Positions 25,304-33,241 of a stretch of 64,000 nucleotides of DNA are shown in pieces. The DNA is taken from positions 62,001-126,000 of the forward strand of contig JBFWMF010000010.1 of the NCBI GenBank assembly GCA_050251735.1, read 5' to 3'. Numbering within the stretch: position 1 is the first letter of the stretch; the number at the start of each line of letters is the position of its first letter. This DNA is from Desulfitobacterium sp050251735. GTDB taxonomy: Bacteria > Bacillota > Desulfitobacteriia > Desulfitobacteriales > Desulfitobacteriaceae. The notes below the pieces were generated by a model. It did not search any database and had not been told where the DNA came from. It saw only the letters and a program-made list of their open reading frames with translations. Both the position numbers and the translations under genes were made by a program.

Positions 25304-25335
25304 AATATTCCTTAATAATATTCTAAAGGAATATT
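25304..25335. promoter_or_regulatory. Inverted repeat upstream of the BenE-like gene
   Basis: AATATTCCTT and AAGGAATATT form a perfect 10-base inverted repeat with a 12-base spacer, 63 bases before the start codon. No T run follows, so a repressor or activator operator is more likely than a terminator. Confidence 0.5.
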
Positions 25336-25397
25336 GTTAAGGTGAAATTTATCAAACGAATAATATCGAGCGAGTATTATAGAGGAGATGCGGAGAA

Positions 25398-26576
25398 TTG
25401 GGGATAAGCTTAAGCAAGAATAGATTTAAGGATTTAAATCTACGCAATATAGCAGCGGGACTTGTCTCGGCACTGATTGCGATTACGGGACCGCCAGCCA
25501 TCATTTTAGAGGCTGCTGCAAATGGCAACTTTACAACTTCACAGACTGTCATGTGGATGTTTTCTTGTTACGTGTTTGGGGGGCTTTTCAGTATTATCAT
25601 CCCTTGGTATTATAAGATGCCGATTGTGGGGGCGAACACCATTACGGGAGTCGCTTTTCTGGCCACTGTGACAGCTCAGTTTAGTTATGCCGATCTCTTG
25701 GGTGCTTATCTTGTTTCCGCACTATTAATGTTAGTTATCGGCGTATTAGGCGTTTTTTCCAAGCTCCTTGATTATGTTCCGAAAGAGATTATCTCCGTGA
25801 TGCTGGCCGGTATGATTACCAGTTACATGGTCAATTTCATTACCTCCATCACGAAGCTGCCCTTGATTGGGGGAGGGGCCCTGTTAGCTTTCCTTATCTT
25901 CAGCAAATGGAAAACTAAAATTCCTCCCATGGTAGCGGGAGTGTTCACCGCGACGCTCTTATTATTCCTGACCCAGCCATTGGCGGGAATCACCTTTGGC
26001 ACCGATGTGGTTATGCCAACCTTGCAGATGCCTGCGTTTAATCCACTTAGCTTTTTATCGATCTCTGTTCCTTTAGCGTTATTGATTTTGAGCAATGATG
26101 CGGCGGTTGGCTTAGGAGCCTTGGAACAAAATGATTATAAGCCACCTATCAATAAGGTCATTGCTTTGAGTGGTGTATTCTCGATCATTACCAGTCTTTT
26201 TGGGGGGCAGTCGGCCAACGTGGCGGGAATGATGTCTGCCATTTGCTCTGATCAAGAGGCCGGTCCTAAGGAAAAACGCTATATGGGGGCGGTGGTTTCG
26301 GGGGTCATTCTTCTTGGTTTTGGCTTATTTGCCTGGAAGCTGGTGCCGCTGATCCAAGTCTTGCCTAAACCCTTTATCTCGCTGCTTGTAGGCTTTGCCC
26401 TGTTGGGGGTGTTTGGCAACAGCTTATCGACTGGTTTTTCTAACCCTAAGATCAAAATTAGTGCGGCCCTGACCTTTGTAATTGCCTTCTCGGGCATTAT
26501 TATCTTTAATATTAGTGCGCCAGTCTGGTCGCTGCTTATTGGGACTTTAGTCGCACGATTTATTGAATCCCGATAA
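25398..26576 (+). CDS. BenE-family benzoate/H+ symporter-like transporter
   Basis: A 392-residue membrane protein with about twelve helices of the BenE family. It starts with LNLRNIAAGLVSALIAITGPPA, the segment where BenE proteins show their conserved GPP, and has GANTITGVAFLATV and GGQSANVAGMMSAICS with matching family positions. The annotated substrate class is benzoate or related aromatic acids with proton, but many members have no tested substrate. The TTG start at 25398 has AGGAG about ten bases upstream. The gene is alone, with a palindrome ahead of it that may bind its regulator. No aromatic degradation genes are near. Confidence 0.82.
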   Translation: MGISLSKNRFKDLNLRNIAAGLVSALIAITGPPAIILEAAANGNFTTSQTVMWMFSCYVFGGLFSIIIPWYYKMPIVGANTITGVAFLATVTAQFSYADLLGAYLVSALLMLVIGVLGVFSKLLDYVPKEIISVMLAGMITSYMVNFITSITKLPLIGGGALLAFLIFSKWKTKIPPMVAGVFTATLLLFLTQPLAGITFGTDVVMPTLQMPAFNPLSFLSISVPLALLILSNDAAVGLGALEQNDYKPPINKVIALSGVFSIITSLFGGQSANVAGMMSAICSDQEAGPKEKRYMGAVVSGVILLGFGLFAWKLVPLIQVLPKPFISLLVGFALLGVFGNSLSTGFSNPKIKISAALTFVIAFSGIIIFNISAPVWSLLIGTLVARFIESR

Positions 26577-26734
26577 ATCTTAGAACTCTTAAAATTATTA
26601 AATTTAACTTTTTATAATATTCGCTTGCTCTGGAAGGATTTTCAACATTTGTGTAGAAAATAAAAAATGTATGATTTGTTTTAATTGATTTTACACACTA
26701 TAGCTATGCCCTAGTCGTAATTTAGTCGAAGTAG

Positions 26735-27196
26735 GTGAGTTGTATAGATATTCCGATACTTGTTTTATTGCTTCAAGGTATTCCGGAGCAAATTGGAGTT
26801 GTAGCATTGGCATACGCGATTGCGAAGCTTCCTTTTCGCTGGAAAGAAATTATTCCTTTAGGGACATTGCTAGCCTTAACCGCATTTGTCATCAGGTCCC
26901 TAAGCATGCCCTTTGGAACGCATACTCTTGCGATTATTTTTGCTTTGTTCATATTTTTAATGCTTAAGGGCAAAGAAGTAATCACATCCTTGGTTTCAAC
27001 TCTTCTCTGCATTGTAGCGCTCAGCCTTTTTGAGCTTATTTCTATTTCATCGCTTCTGGCGATTTTCAACACATCACAAGAAGCTGTTTTTACAGATCCA
27101 ATTAAAAGGATATTATTTACTGAACCCCAAGTCATCCTGCTTTTTTTAACTGCTTTTATAGTTAAGCGAAAGAGGGAGAGAAATGATAAGCCTTAA
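26735..27196 (+). CDS. Polytopic membrane protein upstream of agrB, AgrC sensor-like
   Basis: A 153-residue protein of about five hydrophobic helices with a GTG start. The start is bounded by an in-frame TAG stop just before it. It has the size and character of the membrane sensor part of AgrC or of an Agr-associated membrane partner, but no kinase domain follows. The final KRKRERNDKP is basic and would face the cytoplasm. It overlaps agrB by 14 bases, so the genes are coupled. It may receive the peptide signal and pass it to the separate histidine kinase encoded further on; this is inference. Confidence 0.62.
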   Translation: MSCIDIPILVLLLQGIPEQIGVVALAYAIAKLPFRWKEIIPLGTLLALTAFVIRSLSMPFGTHTLAIIFALFIFLMLKGKEVITSLVSTLLCIVALSLFELISISSLLAIFNTSQEAVFTDPIKRILFTEPQVILLFLTAFIVKRKRERNDKP

Positions 27197-27767
27197 TGGG
27201 ATGAGTAACGAACTGACTAATGTTATCACGAAGGATTTGGATTTTAATGAAGACAAAAAAGAGATTGTTGCTTATGCCATCGAAACTTCACTCTATTCAG
27301 TGATAGGTGTCTTACTTTTGATTCTTTTTTCCTTATTAGTCGGTGCTTTAAAGGCAGCACTTATTGCGGCTGTCTTTGGCGTTATACTCCGCAGATTATC
27401 GGGCGGGGCCCATTTTGATACTCCTACTAAATGCTTGATCTTCGGGGCAATCCTGTACACTGGACTTGGCGTGTTGGCCCAAAAACTGGTGGAGTACCAC
27501 CTCGTTACTGATCTTATGCTTTGGGCAAGCTTGGGTATTGCCTTAATCATCGTTGGCATTTTAGCACCAGTCGACAGTGAGAACAAACCGATTCACTCTG
27601 CAAAACTCAAAAGGAATTTAAAAGGCTTGTCTATCGCATTTGTTATTGTAAGTTTTGTTATTGTGTTAATATCGGCCAATGTGTTGCTAGATGTCAGTTT
27701 AAGTTTAGGGATACTCTATCAATCCTTAACCTTGCTGCCGTTATTTAATCACAGGGGAGGTGGATAA
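27183..27767 (+). CDS. agrB: AgrB-like cysteine protease/maturase of a cyclic lactone peptide
   Basis: A 194-residue membrane protein of the accessory gene regulator B family. The catalytic pair is visible as His77 and Cys84 in SGGAHFDTPTKC, the same spacing and numbering as in Staphylococcus AgrB. About five hydrophobic helices follow. AgrB cleaves the C-terminal tail of the AgrD precursor and forms the thiolactone ring. The ATG at 27183 has GGGAGAG upstream. The AgrD-like gene starts 2 bases after its stop, as in Agr operons. Confidence 0.93.
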   Translation: MISLNGMSNELTNVITKDLDFNEDKKEIVAYAIETSLYSVIGVLLLILFSLLVGALKAALIAAVFGVILRRLSGGAHFDTPTKCLIFGAILYTGLGVLAQKLVEYHLVTDLMLWASLGIALIIVGILAPVDSENKPIHSAKLKRNLKGLSIAFVIVSFVIVLISANVLLDVSLSLGILYQSLTLLPLFNHRGGG

Positions 27768-27768
27768 A

Positions 27769-27891
27769 GTGAGAAAGACAATCTTTGCAGCTCTCGCCAC
27801 ATCATTGATGGTCCTAGCCAGCGCAACATCTGTGTTCGCATGCGGTATTTGGGCCTACCAACCCAAGACGCCGAAATCCTTGCAGAAATAA
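27769..27891 (+). CDS. agrD: AgrD-like cyclic lactone autoinducer precursor, 40 residues
   Basis: This short gene has a GTG start with GGGGAGG nine bases upstream, directly after agrB. The peptide begins with an amphipathic/hydrophobic leader (RKTIFAALATSLMVLASATS), then a core VFACGIWAY with the ring-forming cysteine at residue 25, and a tail QPKTPKSLQK. The pattern Cys, a few hydrophobic residues, then YQPKxPK is typical of clostridial autoinducer peptides. The mature ring probably runs from Cys25 to Tyr30. The product would act outside the cell as a quorum signal. Confidence 0.9.
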   Translation: MRKTIFAALATSLMVLASATSVFACGIWAYQPKTPKSLQK

Positions 27892-27903
27892 TCTAGAGTT
27901 CTC

Positions 27904-27935
27904 TTAAAAAGCTGGGTTTTGTCCCAGCTTTTTAA
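27904..27935 (+). terminator. Terminator/attenuator between agrD and the kinase gene
   Basis: TTAAAAAGCTGGG and CCCAGCTTTTTAA form a perfect 13-base stem with a 6-base loop. It lies 12 bases after agrD and only 16 bases before the kinase start, so kinase expression probably depends on read-through. Confidence 0.88.
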
Positions 27936-27950
27936 GGTTTGGAGGCTAAA

Positions 27951-29732
27951 ATGGGTAGAGGACATTCTAATCGATCAATTATTCAATCCACCTTATTAAA
28001 TATTACAATAAGTGTTTTTATTCTCAGTATGATTCTAATTTTCTTATTCGGCCAAACTTTTTGGCAGAAGGAATCGATTAAGTTGGATTATGAATTATTA
28101 AGCGTAGCCATTGAGGCCAAGGAAAGAATTGAAAGTCAATACATTGAGAGGCTTGCGGATGATAACGCCAGTTCACAGCTTGCAGAAAATAATGACATGC
28201 AGAAACTGAGTGCCGAAATAAAACCCTTACTGCAGGCGACATCTTCTTATTCAGTCGCCTATTATGATAGCAGGATGGATTGGATTGTTTCCGAAGAGGA
28301 ACGGATTAAGTATGAGCTGGATAAGATTCTGCTTGCTTTAAGTGAAAATAATAGTATACAGCAATTGAAGATTGAGCATTTGAGTCTCGTAAGCATTCCA
28401 ATTTATCAGGATCATCTATTGATAGGGTATGTTTGGGCCTTTGCCGACCACCCCGAATTCAGTTTCACTTCCTTTTCCAGTGTTAATATTTTTTTTGTAT
28501 TTATTTTTGCACTTTTAAGCATTATTATCCTATTAATTAATAGGCATTTAAAAAACATCCAAACCCAACTGGAGGGTTTTAGTGAGTCTATTGTTCATCC
28601 TGAGTCTGCGCCCCAGTGGGATGTTTCTAAGCTGCCGGAGCTAGAACCGGTTTTTTATAAGATCATGAGCTACACCCAAGAGCTGAGCAGTATGAATGAA
28701 GAGTTGCTGGAATCTCAGCATCGATTGACTCGGATTATGGAGGGAATCTCCGATGGGTTACTTTCTATAGATGCGGAATGGCGTATCCTATTTTACAATC
28801 AAGTGACCAAGAAGCACCTGAATCGCACAGATAAAGATTTGTATATGAAAAGCATCTTCCAAGCTATTCCGACCTTCCAAAATTCAACAACCCATCAATT
28901 ATTTACCTCGGCCTTCAATCATTCGGAGCCTCTCTATTTCGAAGCGGAGGGGCTGGCAGTTAATGGGAAGTTCTACCATTTCAGCGTTTATCCCTTTAAA
29001 GGCGGAATCACGGTCTTCTTTAGGGATATCACGGAGCGGAGAACGCAACAGCAAGAGATGGCTCGCCTTGAACGACTTAACCTGATTGGTCAAATGGCGG
29101 CGGGAATTAGCCATGAAATCAGAAATCCGCTTACCACGGTCAAGGGCTTTCTGCAATTGCGTAGTTCCAAACTGACGAACTCCGAAGAAAAAGAATATAA
29201 CGAGCTGATGATCTCTGAAATAGATCGGGCGAATACGATTATTACCGAATTTTTATCCTTGGCGAAAAGCAATATCGTCCATAACAAGGATCAGGATATC
29301 AATCAAATCATCTATCGGATTTTCCCGATGATTCAGGCTGATGCCAATAACGCTGGCAAGGAAATCTTGCTCAACTTAAATCCGCTGCCAAGCTTATCCT
29401 TGAACGAAAATGAAATTCGCCAATTGTTGCTTAATCTCGTACGCAATGCTCTGGAGGTTACTTTGGCAGGCGGATGTATTATCATTCGCACTTATGAGGA
29501 AGGGAATCATGTGATCTTGGCGGTTCAGGATCAAGGTCCAGGGATTCCTGTCGAGATCCAAGAAAAAATCGGTACCCCCTTCTTTACCACCAAAGAAAGT
29601 GGCACAGGTTTAGGTATCGCAATTTCTATGGGTATTGCTCATCGCAATAATGGTGATTTAAGCTTTGAGTCGAGCAGTCAAGGCACAACCTTTAAGGCTA
29701 AGTTTAAAAAGCTTACCTTAGCTAACGGCTGA
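27951..29732 (+). CDS. Membrane-bound PAS-domain sensor histidine kinase
   Basis: A 593-residue kinase. An N-terminal helix (about residues 13-33) and a second one (about 180-200) frame an extracellular sensing region of about 145 residues. A PAS domain lies near 260-365. The H-box is MAAGISHEIRNPLTTVKGFLQL near residue 385, followed by LLLNLVRNALEVT (N box), DQGPGIP and GTGLGIAISMGIAH (G boxes). It is of the NtrB/KinB/ResE type rather than an AgrC-type kinase, which lacks the PAS part and uses a different H-box. No response regulator gene is nearby. ATG 27951 is chosen because GGAGG lies 5 bases upstream. It may sense the AgrD peptide by way of the 153-residue membrane protein, or may be unrelated to it. 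Confidence 0.88.
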   Translation: MGRGHSNRSIIQSTLLNITISVFILSMILIFLFGQTFWQKESIKLDYELLSVAIEAKERIESQYIERLADDNASSQLAENNDMQKLSAEIKPLLQATSSYSVAYYDSRMDWIVSEEERIKYELDKILLALSENNSIQQLKIEHLSLVSIPIYQDHLLIGYVWAFADHPEFSFTSFSSVNIFFVFIFALLSIIILLINRHLKNIQTQLEGFSESIVHPESAPQWDVSKLPELEPVFYKIMSYTQELSSMNEELLESQHRLTRIMEGISDGLLSIDAEWRILFYNQVTKKHLNRTDKDLYMKSIFQAIPTFQNSTTHQLFTSAFNHSEPLYFEAEGLAVNGKFYHFSVYPFKGGITVFFRDITERRTQQQEMARLERLNLIGQMAAGISHEIRNPLTTVKGFLQLRSSKLTNSEEKEYNELMISEIDRANTIITEFLSLAKSNIVHNKDQDINQIIYRIFPMIQADANNAGKEILLNLNPLPSLSLNENEIRQLLLNLVRNALEVTLAGGCIIIRTYEEGNHVILAVQDQGPGIPVEIQEKIGTPFFTTKESGTGLGIAISMGIAHRNNGDLSFESSSQGTTFKAKFKKLTLANG

Positions 29733-29852
29733 GAAGAGTTAATCTATTGCCTTAAACCGTGGTGAAGTTGACAGATAAACAGTCATTTGGTTAAATAAAT
29801 GAATAACGTAGGGATGTTTGCAGTATAGGCGTGGAAACGGAGGAGTTAAGAT

Positions 29853-30938
29853 ATGTATACGAGTCAAAAGCCTCTGCCGGAGCAGTATCTTTCTCTTAGT
29901 GAGGCTGAAATGGATCAACGGATTCGGCAAGCGAAGGAAGCGTTGGGTTCGAAGCTAGTAATATTAGGCCACCATTATCAACGGGATGAGGTTGTGCGCT
30001 ATGCCGATCATCGCGGAGATTCCTTGCGGCTTTCTCAATTGGCTGCCCAAGCAAAGGATGCTGAGTTCATCGTTTTTTGTGGTGTGCATTTCATGGCGGA
30101 GACTGCAGATATTTTGGGCGCGCCTGAGCAGAAGGTCATCTTACCGGATTTAGATGCGGGCTGCCCCATGGCTGATATGGCAGAGTTGGAAGATGTGGAG
30201 AGATGCTGGCAGCAAATTACCGCCCAATACCAAGCGGAATTTGTGCCTGTGACCTATGTAAACTCTACAGCGGAGGTCAAAGCCTTTTGTGGCCGTCATG
30301 GAGGATTAACCTGTACCTCTTCTAATGCTCCAAAGATCCTGAAAACTTTGTTTGCTGAGGGCAAGCATGTGCTCTTCCTCCCTGATGAGCACCTCGGTCG
30401 CAATACCGCTATCCAACTGGGCTTAGAGGAAAAAGATATGTTCCAATGGCATCGAGAGGACTGGGATATTGAGTTGCCGGAGGTTGCCCCGCAGATTATT
30501 CTTTGGGATGGCTACTGTGGCGTTCATCAGAGATTTACTCCCGCTCATGTGGATTATGTCCGGAGTCAGTATCCGGGCATTACCGTGATTGTCCATCCGG
30601 AATGCAGTCATGCGGTAGTAGAAAAATCCGATTTGAGTGGCTCCACCGACTTTATCATTCGTCAAATTACAGCGGCTCCTGCTGGTAGCGTTTGGGCGGT
30701 GGGAACAGAGATCAATCTAGTCAGTCGCTTGGCCAAGGAAAATCCCGATAAGACCGTCATCTGCTTGAATGAAAACGTTTGCCTGTGCGTGATGATGAGC
30801 CGGATCAGCCAGCCCCATCTTCTGTGGGTTTTGGAAAACCTTCAACAAGGTAAGGTGGTCAATCAGATTAGCGTCAAACCGGAAATAGCTAAGGATGCTG
30901 TGGTGGCTCTCGAACGCATGCTGGAGTTGAGCAAGTAA
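29853..30938 (+). CDS. nadA: Quinolinate synthase A
   Basis: A 361-residue NadA, the 4Fe-4S enzyme that joins iminoaspartate and dihydroxyacetone phosphate to quinolinate in NAD synthesis. Visible segments: LGHHYQRDEVVRYADHRGDSL, FCGVHFMAETADIL, PDLDAGCPMADM with a cluster cysteine, TYVNSTAEVKAFC, FLPDEHLGRNTA, WDGYCGVHQRFT, VHPECSHAVV and the third cysteine region CLNENVCLCVMMSRI. The usual partners nadB and nadC are not next to it. GGAGGAG lies upstream of the ATG. It is followed by unrelated genes. Confidence 0.96.
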   Translation: MYTSQKPLPEQYLSLSEAEMDQRIRQAKEALGSKLVILGHHYQRDEVVRYADHRGDSLRLSQLAAQAKDAEFIVFCGVHFMAETADILGAPEQKVILPDLDAGCPMADMAELEDVERCWQQITAQYQAEFVPVTYVNSTAEVKAFCGRHGGLTCTSSNAPKILKTLFAEGKHVLFLPDEHLGRNTAIQLGLEEKDMFQWHREDWDIELPEVAPQIILWDGYCGVHQRFTPAHVDYVRSQYPGITVIVHPECSHAVVEKSDLSGSTDFIIRQITAAPAGSVWAVGTEINLVSRLAKENPDKTVICLNENVCLCVMMSRISQPHLLWVLENLQQGKVVNQISVKPEIAKDAVVALERMLELSK

Positions 30939-31057
30939 AACTACCCAAGATTAAAGAAGCCTGGATCTATCCTACAATCCTGTTAAGCTTGAACGGGGCA
31001 AAGGGGCAGCAGGAGGATTGTGCGGGAGCACTATGGATGATGGGATGGAGGGTGTTT

Positions 31058-31978
31058 ATGCGCATTGAGCAGCTATACTATCTTGTTGAGGTAAGCAAGA
31101 ATAAATCCCTAACTGTCGCTGCGGAGCAGATTCATGTGTCTCAACAAAATCTTAGCGTTGCCATTCGTAATTTGGAGAAGGAGTTCAATGTTGAGCTTTT
31201 AATACGTTCCCATAAGGGTGCATCCCTTACCAGGGAAGGGGAGGAATTTGTCAATAAAGCACAGGAGATATTGACTAAGATTGACGAGCTGAATTCTCTA
31301 TTTAATAAGAAACAGCTCGCCAAAAAAACCCTTAAAGGTAGCCTGCGCATTGATGTGGTTCCTTACATGACCCTCCCGGATATCCTGGTCTCCTTTTATA
31401 GGCTGCACCCCCAGGTCAATGTGGTTTTAAAGGAACACAGTCCTCAAGAAATTATGAGTAATGTAGCTGAGGGAAAAAGTGACGTTGGTATTATCTTTCG
31501 CACAGGCGAGGATCAGGGATTCTCTAAGACCATCTATGAACTGGGATTGAGCTATGAAAATATTCTTGACGATAAGATTTATGTTTGTGCCGGAAAAAAG
31601 TCCCCCCTTAAGAAAAAGCGAGTGATATCCCATACCGAACTATTTAAACAAAACTTGATCGTGTCCGAAGATCTCTATGGATGGATTCTGGATATTATCA
31701 AGCGCTATCAGGACCCCTCTTCTATACAGATTCAGAAATCAAATAGTATGCAGATCTATAAAAAGATGATTGAAGAAGGTTTGGCGGTGGGTTTTGTTAC
31801 CGGAATTGGTTTAGAAAAGGAGCTTATTTTTAAGAAGGGGGAAGTAGTCCCTATAGCCATCGAAAAACACAATAACATCACCATTGGGCTGGTGTATTCT
31901 AATGTTGATTCACAAACTGAGATCAGTAAGGAATTCATCAACCATCTAAAATTAACAACGCAAGATTATCAGTGCTGA
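31058..31978 (+). CDS. LysR-family transcriptional regulator
   Basis: A 306-residue LysR regulator with the N-terminal HTH in MRIEQLYYLVEVSKNKSLTVAAEQIHVSQQNLSVAIRNLEKEF and a substrate-binding-like effector domain from about residue 90. ATG 31058 is chosen over an earlier in-frame codon because GGAGGG lies 6 bases upstream and LysR proteins begin just before the HTH. It is encoded right before the sulfonate-type cluster on the same strand, and a 33-base perfect hairpin lies in between, so it probably controls that cluster. The effector cannot be told from sequence. Confidence 0.87.
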   Translation: MRIEQLYYLVEVSKNKSLTVAAEQIHVSQQNLSVAIRNLEKEFNVELLIRSHKGASLTREGEEFVNKAQEILTKIDELNSLFNKKQLAKKTLKGSLRIDVVPYMTLPDILVSFYRLHPQVNVVLKEHSPQEIMSNVAEGKSDVGIIFRTGEDQGFSKTIYELGLSYENILDDKIYVCAGKKSPLKKKRVISHTELFKQNLIVSEDLYGWILDIIKRYQDPSSIQIQKSNSMQIYKKMIEEGLAVGFVTGIGLEKELIFKKGEVVPIAIEKHNNITIGLVYSNVDSQTEISKEFINHLKLTTQDYQC

Positions 31979-32016
31979 TAAAGTTTTATAGCGCATGAGC
32001 AAACCTTAAATAGTTG

Positions 32017-32042
32017 TCCGAGAGACTCTCTCGGATTTTTTC
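32017..32042 (+). terminator. Terminator of the LysR gene
   Basis: TCCGAGAG and CTCTCGGA form an 8-base stem with a 3-base loop followed by a T run. Confidence 0.88.
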
Positions 32043-32099
32043 TTGCATTTTTATCCCTTAGCAAAGACTCGTTAGTAACTTGCCTCTATTTATTTAGGC

Positions 32100-32132
32100 T
32101 GTAAGGCCACAAATGATATTTGTGGCCTTACA
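32100..32132. promoter_or_regulatory. Perfect long inverted repeat before the sulfonate-type operon
   Basis: A 15-base arm (TGTAAGGCCACAAAT) and its perfect complement are separated by GAT. No T run follows. It lies 106 bases before the dehydrogenase start, where an operator for the LysR protein or an mRNA hairpin would be expected. Confidence 0.55.
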
Positions 32133-32238
32133 CAGAATATTCCAAATTATGTGTTAGCCAGAACAAGTGAAAGTGACTACAATGTATATAAGAGGTCACA
32201 AGGCGCCGTCACCTCATAACTAAAAGGGGGCAAAAGGA

Positions 32239-33159
32239 ATGAACGTAGTTGTTATTGGTTCGGGTGTTATGGGACCTGGTATTGCCCAAGTATTCCTAAT
32301 GGGTGGACATCATGTAATTATGACAGATATTAAAGTGGAAGCCTTAGCGGAAGGAACTAAGGAAATACGTAATAGTCTTAACTTAATGGTGGCCAAGGGT
32401 ATCATCGATCAGGATGTCACAGCCCTTATGAGCAATTTCCAAACGATGACCAGCTTAGAAGAAGCCGTTAAGGATGCGGATCTGGTGGTGGAAGCTATAC
32501 CCGAAGTGATTAGCTTAAAACAACAGATTTATGAAAGTCTCGATCAGTTCTGCCCTAAACATACAGTTATTGTCAGCAATACCTCGGCTTTACCCTTACC
32601 GGAAATATTCCCGAATTTTCGCCCGGGGAACTTCTTCGTGGCTCACTTTATGAATCCGCCCCAAATTATACCCTTAGTGGAAATCGTTAAAAACGACAAA
32701 ACCAATCCAGAAAAGGTTGCTTGGCTCAGAGCAGAGCTGGAGAAATGTGGGAAGAAGCCTATTGTCGTTAATCAATTTGTCAAAGGATTCCTCACTAACC
32801 GTATGCAGACAGCCATGGCTCGGGAAGGCTTATCCCTCTATGAAAAGGGAATTATCTCTCTAGAGGACCTGGATATTGCCAATACGGCTTGCATCGGTTT
32901 TAAATCCGCATGGCAGGGAACCCTTGAAACCATGGATTACATTGGTTTGGATACCTGTGCTTTTGCTTATAATGTCATTTTCCCGGATCTATGCAATGAA
33001 ACTACAGTTCCATCAATAGTCACAGAAAAAGTTAAAGAAGGAAAATTGGGCTTAAAAACAGGAGAAGGCTTCTTTAAGTATTCCGAAGAGGATGCGATGG
33101 CAAGGCAGGAAGGTCTCCTAGAGCAACTCAAACTCTATAATACTTACCTTAATAAATAA
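32239..33159 (+). CDS. 3-hydroxyacid/3-hydroxyacyl-CoA-type dehydrogenase
   Basis: A 306-residue NAD-dependent dehydrogenase. The Rossmann start is VVIGSGVMGPGIAQVFL; the active segment reads HFMNPPQIIPLVEIV and the next domain has VKGFLTNRMQTAMAREGLSLYEKG. In 3-hydroxybutyryl-CoA dehydrogenases the active-site segment is normally HFFNPxPxMxLVE; the NPPQIIPLVE form here is closer to carnitine dehydrogenase and lambda-crystallin type enzymes that use free hydroxy acids. It is the first gene of a set leading to Xsc, so its substrate may be a hydroxysulfonate such as sulfolactate. That substrate is inference; a plain fatty-acid role remains possible. A GGGGGCAAAAGGA site precedes the ATG. Confidence 0.85.
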   Translation: MNVVVIGSGVMGPGIAQVFLMGGHHVIMTDIKVEALAEGTKEIRNSLNLMVAKGIIDQDVTALMSNFQTMTSLEEAVKDADLVVEAIPEVISLKQQIYESLDQFCPKHTVIVSNTSALPLPEIFPNFRPGNFFVAHFMNPPQIIPLVEIVKNDKTNPEKVAWLRAELEKCGKKPIVVNQFVKGFLTNRMQTAMAREGLSLYEKGIISLEDLDIANTACIGFKSAWQGTLETMDYIGLDTCAFAYNVIFPDLCNETTVPSIVTEKVKEGKLGLKTGEGFFKYSEEDAMARQEGLLEQLKLYNTYLNK

Positions 33160-33241
33160 GAGGTGAAAGGGATTCTCAACAAGAATCGCAGCAAAAAGTA
33201 TCTCCTGAAGTTAGGAAGTTTTACTCGGGAGGAAAATAGAA

